Positions 8,508 through 17,024 of a DNA stretch of 64,000 bases are shown in pieces. The translations under genes were made by a program, and so were the position numbers. Location of the stretch: assembly GCF_035917675.1 (NCBI RefSeq), contig NZ_CP109104.1:806001-870000 (forward strand), read 5' to 3'. The notes beneath the pieces are model-generated. The model had not been told where the DNA came from and ran no database searches. It saw only the letters and a list, made by a program, of their open reading frames with translations. Position 1 is the stretch's first letter. Each line of letters begins with the position of its first letter. The DNA is from Streptomyces sp. NBC_01775 (lineage in GTDB: Bacteria > Actinomycetota > Actinomycetes > Streptomycetales > Streptomycetaceae).

Positions 8508-8710
8508 AAGGCGGGTTCCCTTCCGGTGTGGCTCCCGCAGCTTCTGGTCGGCCTGGGCGGCATCTGCGGAATGCATGCCACGGAGGGCCGGCAGAGCGAA
8601 GCAAGAGAGATCACTGCCATCCTCTTCGACGGCCTACGTTTCGGCGCTCGACCGGCAACCTGAGCGGCCTTCTGGCAGGATGTCAAGCCCTGGGCTTTGC
8701 AGAGACTGCG

Positions 8711-8946
8711 TTAGCTGGTTTTCTGGAGTGACGCAGGGGGTCCGACCGCGAGGTGATGGGCGGCCTTGTGTTCGGCAGGGGTGACGTGGCCGAGCTCCCC
8801 GTGGAGGCGTCGCTGCTTGGATCAGCCGATGTACTCGGCGACGGCGACCTCGACGTCGTAGATGCCGGTCCACGGCCCCTTGTTGCGGATCAGTTCGGCC
8901 TTGAACAGGCTGTTGAACGTTTCGGCCGCCTCCCGCGTACCGCGTA
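8711..8946 (-). pseudogene. IS3-family transposase (orfB) C-terminal remnant
   Basis: The reverse strand reads AAETFNSLFKAELIRNKGPW, then a segment ending AVAEYIG, an in-frame TGA, then SKQRRLHGELGHVTPAEH. This is the end of the rve integrase domain of IS3-type OrfB, including the region that would hold the last catalytic Glu. The stop stands where Trp (TGG) is usual. Upstream and downstream parts are absent. Confidence 0.75.
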
Positions 8947-8959
8947 CCGCTGCGGAATT

Positions 8960-8994
8960 CCCTTACGCTGCCGACGATGCCGACAGCGTAAGGG
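8960..8994. terminator. Strong 11-bp hairpin
   Basis: CCCTTACGCTG (8960-8970) pairs perfectly with CAGCGTAAGGG (8984-8994) around a 13-nt loop. It lies 38 bases past the end of the SRPBCC gene read on the minus strand and could terminate it. It also directly abuts the IS3 remnant, so an IS-end origin is possible. Confidence 0.5.
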
Positions 8995-9032
8995 TTCAAG
9001 GGGACCCGCCCATGCCCATGTATCTGTGCGCG

Positions 9033-9536
9033 TCAGGCCGCAGGCTTCGCCACTTCCGCTTCTGCGGCACGGGCGAGGCGTTCGACCCAGTCCTGGTGAT
9101 AGTGGTAGAGCGCACCGGGACGCTTATGGCCGAGCTCATCGAGGAAGAAGGGGCCCTGCTGCGTTTCCTCGGTCAGCACGTGACAACCATTGTCTGTGGG
9201 CGTGATTACCCAACCGTGGTACGCGCTCGAACCGGTTTCGTCGCCGTCGACTTCCGTCTCCCACGAGAGCCTGGTGAAGGGCTCATACTCCGTTACGTTG
9301 AGAGTCATGGGAAATCCAACCGTCACCCGGCTGTACTTGGTTCCGAGCGCCAGTACCGACTCACCGTCCAGGATCTTGACGTGATCTTCGGGAGGAAAGT
9401 AGCTCGACCAGTTCTCGGCGTCGACGAGCAGCTTCCATACCACTTCAGGTGGCGCCTTCACGTCGATATCGTTGAGCGCGTAGAGAGCCGACAATTTCGG
9501 GTCATACCGTTCGGGCCAATTCACCTTGTCATACAT
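9033..9536 (-). CDS. SRPBCC-family (START-like) protein, paralogue 1
   Basis: The protein has 167 residues from the ATG at 9536, with AAAGGAAAA about 8 nt upstream. The helix-grip fold is suggested by the opening ALYALNDIDVKAPPEVVWKLLVDAENW, typical of polyketide-cyclase/dehydrase or AHSA1-like proteins. WETEVDGDETGSSAYHGWVI and HVLTEETQQGP match the next gene's WIITLTPNGSHLWTEET, so the two are duplicates. The start uses AT-rich codons (TAT, AAT, TTG) unlike the neighbourhood, which hints at transfer. These proteins bind hydrophobic ligands; the ligand is unknown. Confidence 0.8.
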   Translation of the reverse strand: MYDKVNWPERYDPKLSALYALNDIDVKAPPEVVWKLLVDAENWSSYFPPEDHVKILDGESVLALGTKYSRVTVGFPMTLNVTEYEPFTRLSWETEVDGDETGSSAYHGWVITPTDNGCHVLTEETQQGPFFLDELGHKRPGALYHYHQDWVERLARAAEAEVAKPAA

Positions 9537-9780
9537 CGGACACTTTTCCTTTCTGAACGTTTCGGAGATAATGCTCCAATGCACCAACTGCCGCCTTGGG
9601 TGTCTGGATGGACAGGTCCGTTCACCGGGCTGAGCCCGAGCTGCTTCGGGAAGTCGGTCACTGCGGTTCGATGTGAGGCTGCGGGTGATCCGCAGCGAGG
9701 TCGACCCTGGCGCTGTCGCTGGAGGACCGCATCCTGCTGGCTACTGAATCCCGCCTCCACTCGTCCGCCATACCCACGAG

Positions 9781-10275
9781 TCAACCGGGGCGATTTTCAC
9801 GCTCGATCGCTACCTTGGCGAGCCCCGCGAGAAGATTCTCGTGTGTGCGCCAAAAAACTTCAGGGTCCTGCTTCGCCAATTCGATCCAGAGCGGGCCCCG
9901 CATCGTCTCTTCGGTCCAGAGGTGGCTCCCGTTCGGCGTGAGTGTGATGATCCAGGCGTGGTAAGCCCTGGACGCTTCCGACACCTTGGGATAACCACCC
10001 CAGGCGATACGCGTCACAGGTTGGTACTCCTGTACGGATGCGAAGACGTCTTGGCCGGCCAGGTTGGTTTCGAATCGAGTTCCGAGGCTCAGCGAGTCAT
10101 GGCCGTCAAGCAGTTGGACATGTTCCACGCCTGGGTAGAAGGTGGGCCAGGTTTGGGGGGCCACGAGCAGGGACCAGATCGTTTCAGGAGAGGCTTCGAC
10201 CTCGAGCTCGTTGGTGAAGTGGATCGGGGAGCGGCTGGGCGCCATGACCTCCGGCCAATTTATTGCTTCAAACAT
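9781..10275 (-). CDS. SRPBCC-family (START-like) protein, paralogue 2
   Basis: The protein has 164 residues from the ATG at 10275 (GGAG 5 nt upstream), chosen because MFEAINWPEVM aligns with MYDKVNWPERY of the other copy. An ATG at 10290, with its own AGGGAG, is an equally plausible start. The same helix-grip core is present (NELEVEASPETIWSLLVAPQTW). Codons such as ATA, AAT and GCA at the start are rare in Streptomyces. The roughly 190 bases between the two copies contain scraps resembling transposase (e.g. LALSLEDRILLAT), so the pair may have moved with an element. Confidence 0.8.
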   Translation of the reverse strand: MFEAINWPEVMAPSRSPIHFTNELEVEASPETIWSLLVAPQTWPTFYPGVEHVQLLDGHDSLSLGTRFETNLAGQDVFASVQEYQPVTRIAWGGYPKVSEASRAYHAWIITLTPNGSHLWTEETMRGPLWIELAKQDPEVFWRTHENLLAGLAKVAIERENRPG

Positions 10276-10531
10276 GAAAGCTCCAGACATTGGACCGCTC
10301 CCTGGCGGGGATGCCCGATCGAGGGAACGCGCAAAAGAAGTACTCTGCTACTTCTCGAATTCAGGATGCGCGTTGCATTGCCAGTCGAAATGGGGGAACG
10401 CACGCAAGCGTATTCGTGACGATGGATACGCCTCGCCCAGGATTCATCTGGGCTGAACAGCTGCATTCGAGTGGAAACTCCGGAAGTGCATACCTGTCCT
10501 GTGGGCAGAATGCACTGCCCAACCGGTTCGT

Positions 10532-11074
10532 TCAGAGTTCACCGGGAACGGCAAACCGGTAAAATACGCCGCCGGCCGGCTGGATGCCCATGAGAAGCCA
10601 GACCGCGTTTTCGAAGTCGCGGGCTCGTGAGAGGTCTCCGACGCGCACCGGGTCGTAGCCGGCGTCGCGGATGAGCTGCTCGGTGACGTCGAGGGCTCCC
10701 TCGTCAGCGACGTACCAGTTGCTCGGCCGCACTCGCTGCTTGCGCACTTCGCCGTACAGGGCTCCGAAGTTCATGTTGAAGCTCTTGGCCACCGGGGCGT
10801 GGGTGAAGGACTTCACCTCCTCGGCGTATGACGGAAAGTTGCCATGACGTGCAGGCATGATGTTGGTCGCGTCGATCGCGATCTTCCCCTCGAGCCCTGT
10901 CACCTTGCTCAGGGCGTCCGAGATCGTTGCGCCGGGTACTGCAACCAGGACGGCGTCGGCGTCCGAGGCATCCCCGCCGTCACGGCCGAGCTCTTCGACC
11001 TCGTGGCCTGCGGCCCGCCACAGGGCGGCCAGTCCTCCGCCGATCATTCCTCTTCCGATCGTGACGATCTTCAT
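10532..11074 (-). CDS. NADPH-dependent F420-reductase-like NAD(P)-binding protein
   Basis: The protein has 180 residues from the ATG at 11074, with GAGGGAAGA 8 nt upstream. The Rossmann fold begins MKIVTIGRGMIGGGLAALW (GxGxxGxxL). VLVAVPGATISDAL and IAIDATNIMPARHG follow in the order seen in F420-dependent NADP oxidoreductases and their short relatives (Pfam F420_oxidored), then KSFNMNFGALYG. It probably moves hydride between NADP and a cofactor or small substrate. It lies 57 bases downstream of the broken epimerase gene on the same strand, both divergent from the LysR gene. Confidence 0.8.
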   Translation of the reverse strand: MKIVTIGRGMIGGGLAALWRAAGHEVEELGRDGGDASDADAVLVAVPGATISDALSKVTGLEGKIAIDATNIMPARHGNFPSYAEEVKSFTHAPVAKSFNMNFGALYGEVRKQRVRPSNWYVADEGALDVTEQLIRDAGYDPVRVGDLSRARDFENAVWLLMGIQPAGGVFYRFAVPGEL

Positions 11075-11130
11075 TCTGTGTCTTCCCTCGGTTGAACGGT
11101 GACGTATGCCGGTCGAACATGGATGGCGCT

Positions 11131-12062
11131 TCACGCGCGGCTGACGGCCACCGAGTCTCTGACGGCGTCCAGACCGGCAGCGTGCGGAACAACGGGCTCG
11201 TATCCGAGCTCGGCTACGGCCTTGCCCGTCCGCAGGGTGCACTGCTGCCCGAGGAACCATCGAGCGGGAACGGGGACCTCGCGGGCGGCGGTCTCGGCGT
11301 CCAGGTCGGGGATCGGGACATCGACGCCATAGATCTCGAACTGGGCTTCCAGGAACTCGCGCAGGACGACGCGGTGCCGGTCGGTGACGAAGTAGGCCTG
11401 ACCTGGTCGGCCGCGCTGCCACCCGAGCATGAGCCCCTCGGCAGCGTTCTCGACGAACGTGACGTCGGTCGTGTGCCGGCCTCCGCCGATCCAAGCGAAC
11501 TGCCCCGCCTTCGCCGCAGCTACCAGGCCTTCGACGAGGAAGCTGTCGGGACCCCAGACGAACCTCGGGCGGATCGACACCGTGGCGAAGTCCGGGGCAT
11601 TCGCATCGAGCACGATCTTCTCGGCCACGGCCTTCACCGCGCTGTAAGCGGCTTCCGAGTCGGGCCGCAGCGGCGCGGTCTCGTCGACGTCCACGAGCGG
11701 GGCACCGGCGAGGAGCGCGGCTTCGCTCCCGCAGTGGACGAACCGTGGAACCTGCGCGTAGCGGGCCGCATCGACGGCTGCCTGGGTCCGCGAACCGTTA
11801 CAAGCTGATGACGCTCACGGTCAGCGGTGACGTCCGTCTCGGCAGCGAGGTGGAACACCACATCACTGCCCGTCAATTCGTTGCGCCACGTGCTCGGGTC
11901 GGTCAACTCGCCCCGCACGGGCTTGGCGCCCAGCGCCGAGACCTTTGCAGCCGATGTCTCACCTCGAACCAGAACACCCACCGAATGCCCCTCGTCGAGG
12001 AGCCGGCGCACCAGCACCTGGCCGATGAACCCCGAACCGCCCGTGACGAACGCCTGTGCCAT
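11131..12062 (-). pseudogene. NAD-dependent epimerase/dehydratase (extended SDR), frameshifted
   Basis: The first half, from the ATG at 12062, reads MAQAFVTGGSGFIGQVLVRRL (TGxxGxxG NAD site) to AAETDVTADRERHQLV. The next frame supplies TQAAVDAARYAQVPRFVHCGSEA, then VDVDETAPLRPDSEAAYSAVKAVAE with the catalytic YxxxK, and it runs to 11131. Joining them needs one extra base near 11799-11801, so a 1-nt deletion or a sequencing error is implied. The full product would be about 310 residues, normal for the family. It is divergent from the LysR regulator that would be expected to control it. Confidence 0.75.
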
Positions 12063-12199
12063 GAATTTCTCCCTTCGCTCTGTGCGAGCCCCTCTCGCCT
12101 GCCTTGAGCGAGAGGGTGTCGTGGGTTAGAGCAATCGGAGGTCCAGAGGTCTTCCCTCGACTTCATTCATGCTTTGAAGGCTTGCGATAAAATTTTTGG
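12063..12199. promoter_or_regulatory. Divergent promoter, epimerase and LysR regulator
   Basis: This is the classic LysR arrangement: regulator and target are transcribed apart from a shared 137-base region. The stretch just before the LysR start (about 12174-12199) is locally AT-rich (TTGCGATAAAATTTTT). I could not fix a T-N11-A box with certainty. Confidence 0.4.
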
Positions 12200-13141
12200 A
12201 TGGCTTCTCTTCGGGCACTGGAGTGCCTCGTCGCGGTCGCGGATTCCGGGTCGATCACACAGGCCGCACAGCTGCTGCACTCGTCGCAACCCGCTGTCTC
12301 TCATCAGCTCGCTTCGTTGGAACGCGAGACCCGAACGCTCCTGCTTCGCCGCGAGCCCCGAGGGGTCAAGCTCACTCCTGCGGGGCGTGCCGCCGTCGCG
12401 GATGCCAGACGAGCGATCGAAGCAGCCGCCTCTGTGGTGAGGTCAGCACGTGCGGCGGGTCAAGCGGCTGGAGGGGTCTTGCGGTTGGCCTGTGCGCAGA
12501 GCCTCACGGTGCCGCTGCTCGCTGCGGTCATTCGCCAGTGGCATCGCCGCTACCCAGAGGTCGCGATCACGCTGCGCGAGTCCACGGCGATGGACGAGGC
12601 GCTCGGTCTCGTCGACTCCGACGAAGTCGACGTGGCGGTGCTGACGGCTCCCTCGGCCGGCCGCTTCACGATCACCCCGGTCGCCGAGGAGGAGATCGTG
12701 CTGGCGGCACCCAGCGGCCACGTGCTGGCCGGGCAGTCGGCTGTACGCCTTGAGGACCTTGAAGGTGCGCCGCTCGTTCACTTCACACCGGTCAACGGCC
12801 TCAGCGCCTGGCTCGACCAGTCCTTCGCCCGTGCCGGAGTCCACCCGGAGACGGTGATGAGGACATCGGTGACTGCGGCGGCACCACAGCTCGCGGCTGC
12901 CGGTCTCGGGATCGCCGTGTGCCCCGTGAGTGCGGTCAGCCATGGCTTTCCGGGAGCGGTGCGATCGTTCTCGCCGCGGTGGGTCAGGCAGCTGGTGGCG
13001 GTGACGTCCGCGGAACCGGACCCGCTCGTCGCGCGATTCATCGGCGACCTGCGCAGTCGCGGCATGCGTGTGCCTCACAGCGTGCGGACTCAGCTCGCAC
13101 AGGACGGTCCTCCGGCCGAGACACCACGACCGTCCTCCTGA
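12200..13141 (+). CDS. LysR-family transcriptional regulator
   Basis: The protein has 313 residues from the ATG at 12200. The N-terminal helix-turn-helix (about 1-60) includes ECLVAVADSGSITQAAQLLHSSQPAVSHQLASLE and LLLRREPRGVKLTPAG, the standard LysR signature. The substrate-binding domain (about 90-295) has the usual two-lobe pattern, e.g. VLRLACAQSLTVPLLAAVI. It probably controls the divergent epimerase and reductase genes in response to a small molecule. It ends just before an IS630 scrap. Confidence 0.9.
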   Translation: MASLRALECLVAVADSGSITQAAQLLHSSQPAVSHQLASLERETRTLLLRREPRGVKLTPAGRAAVADARRAIEAAASVVRSARAAGQAAGGVLRLACAQSLTVPLLAAVIRQWHRRYPEVAITLRESTAMDEALGLVDSDEVDVAVLTAPSAGRFTITPVAEEEIVLAAPSGHVLAGQSAVRLEDLEGAPLVHFTPVNGLSAWLDQSFARAGVHPETVMRTSVTAAAPQLAAAGLGIAVCPVSAVSHGFPGAVRSFSPRWVRQLVAVTSAEPDPLVARFIGDLRSRGMRVPHSVRTQLAQDGPPAETPRPSS

Positions 13142-13204
13142 AACTCGCCGCGCAGCCGGCGACCAGGTCGAGCACGGCCTTGAACGCACGGTTGCGCCGA
13201 CGGG

Positions 13205-13366
13205 GTATGGGCGCACGTCAAACGCAGCCTGGCCAACCTCGCCGTGGTCGCCCACGACCGGCTTGAGGCCATCGTCCGCAACCGGCTCAAACGGCTTCAG
13301 TACCGGCCCGACACCCTCAACGGGTTCATAGCCGGCACCGGCCTGACCCTGAACATCCCAGAGTCG
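13205..13366 (+). mobile_element. IS630-family transposase C-terminal fragment
   Basis: One frame reads VWAHVKRSLANLAVVAHDRLEAIVRNRLKRLQYRPDTLNGFIAGTGL in pieces. This is the tail of the DDE endonuclease of IS630-type elements that are common in Streptomyces. The catalytic region is missing and no inverted repeats were found. It closes the IS-bounded segment that begins near 7.58 kb. Confidence 0.65.
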
Positions 13367-13421
13367 CCCAGACCGGCCGAAGTCAGGTGGCGCGCCCAGC
13401 CACAGCCTTCTGCAACACGCT

Positions 13422-13811
13422 TCAGGGTCTCTCGTTTGGATCTTCGCGGCTCCTGTCGTCGCCGGGCGGGCTGTCCGGGTAGGTGATCACGAGCATCGTG
13501 ACGCCGTCCCGTGCGGTCCAGGGGCCGTGCGGCATTCCCGGTGGGCGGCAGGCGTACATCCCCGCGGTGAAGGTCCGGCCGAGCGTCACGTCGTGCAGCG
13601 CTCCCTCGAGGAGATAGACCTCCTCCCAGAAGTCGTGGCGCGCCACGCCCTGGCCCGAGGTGTCGGTGCCCGGCGCCCAGCGCACGAGCACGGTCCGGCG
13701 TCCACGGCCGGGGTCCTGCGCCAGGACGCGCTCCTCGACGCCGGGGCCGGCGCCGGCCGGGGTGTGCCACGGTCCGTCCGGGAGGTGGAACTCCAGCTCG
13801 GGCTTGTTCAT
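13422..13811 (-). CDS. Cupin-domain protein
   Basis: The protein has 129 residues from the ATG at 13811, which overlaps the nitrilase stop by 4 nt (ATGA). The single-domain cupin shows GQGVARHDFWEEVYLLEGALHD (His and Glu of motif 1) and PPGMPHGPWTARDG (motif 2 His). It is likely a small metal-binding dioxygenase, isomerase or sensor acting on the nitrilase product or substrate. It is last in the MHS transporter-nitrilase-cupin operon. Confidence 0.8.
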   Translation of the reverse strand: MNKPELEFHLPDGPWHTPAGAGPGVEERVLAQDPGRGRRTVLVRWAPGTDTSGQGVARHDFWEEVYLLEGALHDVTLGRTFTAGMYACRPPGMPHGPWTARDGVTMLVITYPDSPPGDDRSREDPNERP

Positions 13812-14599
13812 CGCCACGCGTCCGGCCGACGGTTGGCCAGCACGGAGGTCTTCTCCCGGACCGCGGTGACCTCGTCGGCGTCCAGGTCGGCCACCAGCAG
13901 CTCCGGTTCGGCGCCCGCAGCGTGCCGGACACTCCCGTCGGGCCCGACGACGCGGCTGTGCCCGATGCCCGTCGGCGCGGCGCCCGGCCCGGTGCCGGGG
14001 TCCGCCTGGCCGACGGCGGCGAGCCAGACGGTGGCGTCCAGGGCGCGCGCTCGCACCAGCAGCTCCCACTGGTCGAGCTTGCCGGGCCCCGCGCCCCAGG
14101 AGGCCGCCAGCAGCGTGGCGACGGCTCCGGCGTCGGCGTGGGCCCGGAACAGCTCCGGGAAGCGGACGTCGTAGCAGGTGGCCAGGCCCAGTCGTACGCC
14201 GTCCACGTCGATCACCGTGGTGCCGGAGCCCGCGGCGACGGTGTCGGACTCGCGGTAGCCGAAGGCGTCGTAGAGGTGGATCTTGTCGTACGAGGCTTCG
14301 ACCCCGGGTCCGGTGGCCAGCAGGGTGTTGGCCACCCTGCCTGCCGGGGCCGGGGTGAACATGCCTGCCACGACGACCGTGCCGGTGGACCGGGCGATCT
14401 CCCGCACCCCGTCGGCCCACGGCCCGTCCAGGGGCTGGGCGAGCGGGGCCAGCGGAGTGCCGAAGCAGGCCATCGACGCCTCGGGGAAGACGACGACGCG
14501 GGCTCCGGCGTCCGCGGCGCGCCGCGTCCACTCCTCGATGAGCCGGAGGTTCTTCTCAGGGTCGGGGCCGGTGGTGAGCTGGCTCAGGGCGATCCGCAT
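13808..14599 (-). CDS. Carbon-nitrogen hydrolase (nitrilase superfamily)
   Basis: The protein has 263 residues from the ATG at 14599. The catalytic triad is clear: Glu40 in FPEAS, Lys106 in YDKIHLYD, Cys142 in ATCYDVRFPE. The CYDVRFPEL and DKIHL motifs fit omega-amidase / Nit2-like deaminases, which hydrolyse amides of dicarboxylates, better than true nitrilases. It is cytoplasmic. The gene follows the transporter by 23 bases and overlaps the cupin, so the three form one operon that imports and deamidates a small carboxylic-acid amide. The substrate is inferred only. Confidence 0.85.
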   Translation of the reverse strand: MRIALSQLTTGPDPEKNLRLIEEWTRRAADAGARVVVFPEASMACFGTPLAPLAQPLDGPWADGVREIARSTGTVVVAGMFTPAPAGRVANTLLATGPGVEASYDKIHLYDAFGYRESDTVAAGSGTTVIDVDGVRLGLATCYDVRFPELFRAHADAGAVATLLAASWGAGPGKLDQWELLVRARALDATVWLAAVGQADPGTGPGAAPTGIGHSRVVGPDGSVRHAAGAEPELLVADLDADEVTAVREKTSVLANRRPDAWR

Positions 14600-14622
14600 G
14601 GTGCGGCTCCTCCGTTCCGGGA

Positions 14623-16002
14623 TCAGCGGGGTGTGGGGTCAGCGGGGAGAGTGGCGCCTGCTGCGTCCCGGGCTGTCGGTGCGGCGAGCCGGTCGTCCTC
14701 GTCGACAGCGGCTTCGGGGCCGCGTCCCAGGCAGACCCCGGCCAGGGAGACCGCCGAGGCGATCGCGATGTACGCGGCCAGCGGTACCCAGGTGCCGTAG
14801 GCGCTCAGCAGCGTGGTGAACAGCAAGGGAGCGATGGCGCCGCCGATGATCCCGGCCAGGGTGTAGGCGAGGGATGACCCGGTGTATCGCAGCCGGGGCG
14901 AGAACTGCTCGGCGATGAAGGCGGCCTGCGGTCCGTAGAGGCAGCAGTGGATCACCAGGCCCACGACGACGCCAGTGGCGAGCGGTATCCAGGTGCCGCC
15001 GCCGATCATCGGGAAGAACACGAAGGGCCACACACCGGCGGCCACTGTGGCGCAGCCGTACAGCAGGCGGCGATTGATGCGGTCCGAGACGGCGCCGGCC
15101 AGCGGCATGAGGAAGACCTGGAGCGAAGAGCCGATGAGGACGGCCGCGAGGGCGGAGCCGCGCGACATGCCGAGTTCCTCGGTGGCGTACGTCAGGACGA
15201 AGACGGTGAACAGGGCGTACAGCACGTCGGGGCCGACGCGGCAGAGGATCGCGGCGATCAGGGCGCGGGGCTGGGTGGTGAAGACCTCACGGATCGGCGC
15301 CTCGGGCCGGGTGTGCTCGGCCTCCATCGCCTTGAACACCGGGGTCTCTTCGAGCTTCGCCCGGATCCACAGCCCGAACGCGACGAGGACGCCGGAGAAC
15401 AGGAACGCCACGCGCCAGCCCCAGGACTCGAACTGCGCCTCGGTCAGCAGCGCGCCGAGGGCGGCCAGGACACCGTTGGCCAGCAGGTTGCCGGCGGGCG
15501 GGCCGACCTGCGCGGCGGACGCGTAGAAGCCCCGCCGTCGTGGGTCCCCGAACTCGCTGGACAGCAGTACCGCGCCGCCCCACTCGCCGCCGACGCCGAC
15601 GCCCTGGGCGAAGCGCAGCACGACCAGGGCGATCGGGGCGGCCACGCCGACCGTCGAGTACGCGGGCAGGATGCCGATCAGGAAGGTGGCCACGCCGATG
15701 AGCAGCAGGGTGGCGATCAGCACCTTCTTGCGGCCGATCACATCGCCGAGGCGACCGAAGACGAACCCGCCGAGCGGGCGGGAGACGTATCCGACCGCGT
15801 AGGTGGAGAACGCCAGGAGTGTGCCGGTGAGCGGGTCCTCCGAGGGAAAGAACAGGTCGCCGAAGACCAGGGCCGCGGCGGCGGAGTAGACGGCGAAGTC
15901 GTACCACTCCAGGGCCGTGCCGGTCAGGCTCGCGACGAAGGCCCGGCGGATGCCGGACTGCTTCTCGGACGCCTTCGCCTCGTCCTGCGGGGTGTCGTGC
16001 AT
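14623..16002 (-). CDS. MFS transporter, metabolite:H+ symporter (MHS) family
   Basis: The protein has 459 residues from the ATG at 16002, chosen because AAGGATGG lies 6 nt upstream; the ATG at 16011 would leave no space for a ribosome site. It has twelve hydrophobic segments. ASLTGTALEWYDFAVYS at the start and GRLGDVIGRKK in the 2-3 loop are MHS hallmarks (ShiA/KgtP/ProP group), and RFAQGVGVGGEWGGA is the helix-4 motif. It should import a carboxylate or similar with protons. The gene leads the operon and faces the DUF2848 gene across the 16038-16065 operator. Confidence 0.85.
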   Translation of the reverse strand: MHDTPQDEAKASEKQSGIRRAFVASLTGTALEWYDFAVYSAAAALVFGDLFFPSEDPLTGTLLAFSTYAVGYVSRPLGGFVFGRLGDVIGRKKVLIATLLLIGVATFLIGILPAYSTVGVAAPIALVVLRFAQGVGVGGEWGGAVLLSSEFGDPRRRGFYASAAQVGPPAGNLLANGVLAALGALLTEAQFESWGWRVAFLFSGVLVAFGLWIRAKLEETPVFKAMEAEHTRPEAPIREVFTTQPRALIAAILCRVGPDVLYALFTVFVLTYATEELGMSRGSALAAVLIGSSLQVFLMPLAGAVSDRINRRLLYGCATVAAGVWPFVFFPMIGGGTWIPLATGVVVGLVIHCCLYGPQAAFIAEQFSPRLRYTGSSLAYTLAGIIGGAIAPLLFTTLLSAYGTWVPLAAYIAIASAVSLAGVCLGRGPEAAVDEDDRLAAPTARDAAGATLPADPTPR

Positions 16003-16037
16003 GGTTCCCATCCTTGCTCGGAGACATCGACCTTCCG

Positions 16038-16065
16038 GCATACTTCTTGTATACAGGAGGTATGC
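16038..16065. promoter_or_regulatory. 28-bp palindromic operator with three evenly spaced half-sites
   Basis: GCATAC (16038-16043), GTATAC (16049-16054) and GTATGC (16060-16065) are separated by exactly 5 bp, giving an 11-bp period on one face of the helix. The whole 28 bp is a near-perfect dyad centred inside GTATAC, flanked by TGTATACA. It sits between the divergent MFS and DUF2848 genes. The right two-thirds repeats the layout upstream of the GntR gene at 6660. Confidence 0.7.
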
Positions 16066-16141
16066 GCAAGCCCTGCGCGTGAAGTCAACCGCGGAGAAAT
16101 CCGGATCCGCGTGCCGTCACCCGATCTCTGGGAGTGCCCTC

Positions 16142-16828
16142 ATGGCCGTGCTGACCTTCGAACTTCCCGACGGATCGACCCGCGAGGTCGACGTCGTCCA
16201 GGTCCTCAACGCCGGGTACGCCGGGCGCAGCCAGGAGGATGTCGCCGCGCACGTCGCGGAGCTCGCCGAGCTGGGCGTGCCCGGCCCGTCCGTGACGCCG
16301 GCCCTCTACCCGGTCTCCCCCTACCTGGCCCAGCAGACCGACCGGATCCAGGCACAGCACGGGCACACCTCCGGTGAGGCGGAGTGGGCCCTCGTCGTGG
16401 CGGACGGCGGGGAGCTGCTGCTGACGGCCGCCTGCGACCACACCGACCGCGACCTGGAGGTGCACGGCGTGGCCTGGAGCAAGAACGCCGGACCCGATGT
16501 CCTCGCACGGCGCGCCTGGCGCCTGACCGATGTGGAGTCCCGCATCGACGAGCTCACCCTGCGTGCCTGGGTCATCCACGGCGGCACGCGGACGGAGATC
16601 CAGCACGGCACTCTCGCCGAACTCCTGACGCCCGCCTACTGGGTCGACGTCCTGCGCTCCCGCGACGCGCTCACGCCCGGCACCGTCCTGATCTCCGGGA
16701 CCATCCCCATGACCCCCGGCGTCGACCAGTTCGCGGACGGCTGGAGCGTGGAGCTGACCGATCCCGCCACCGGGGATACCATTCGCCTCGCCTACGACGT
16801 CCAGCCCATGCCGGCACCCATCGGCTGA
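16142..16828 (+). CDS. DUF2848 family protein
   Basis: The protein has 228 residues from the ATG at 16142, with GGGAG about 8 nt upstream. The opening MAVLTFELPDGS and the central EWALVVADGGELLLTAACDHTDRDLEV, with later VSISGT-like TVLISGTIPM, match DUF2848, thought to be related to the fumarylacetoacetate hydrolase fold. The DHTDRDLE acidic cluster is a plausible metal site. It is divergent from the nitrilase operon and probably works in the same pathway under the same operator. Reaction unknown. Confidence 0.75.
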   Translation: MAVLTFELPDGSTREVDVVQVLNAGYAGRSQEDVAAHVAELAELGVPGPSVTPALYPVSPYLAQQTDRIQAQHGHTSGEAEWALVVADGGELLLTAACDHTDRDLEVHGVAWSKNAGPDVLARRAWRLTDVESRIDELTLRAWVIHGGTRTEIQHGTLAELLTPAYWVDVLRSRDALTPGTVLISGTIPMTPGVDQFADGWSVELTDPATGDTIRLAYDVQPMPAPIG

Positions 16829-17024
16829 CGCGCCACCCGCCCACGATCAGGCAGGCGACGGTCCTCCACGCCGTCGAGGACTGCCGCCTCCCTTGGTGTG
16901 CCGACGCGGAAGACGCCGCTGACGGGCGCCGGCCGGCGGGCCGGGCGGGAGGGTACGCCTGGGTCAAGGGCATCTCCCGGCAGTCGCAGGGCTGCGGGAG
17001 AGCGTGCGCACGTCGAGCCGTCGT

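Noticed and set aside
8711..8946. In-frame TGA in the IS3 transposase as selenocysteine
   Set aside because: It stands at a Trp position, there is no SECIS-like structure reasoned here, and the gene is truncated at both ends.
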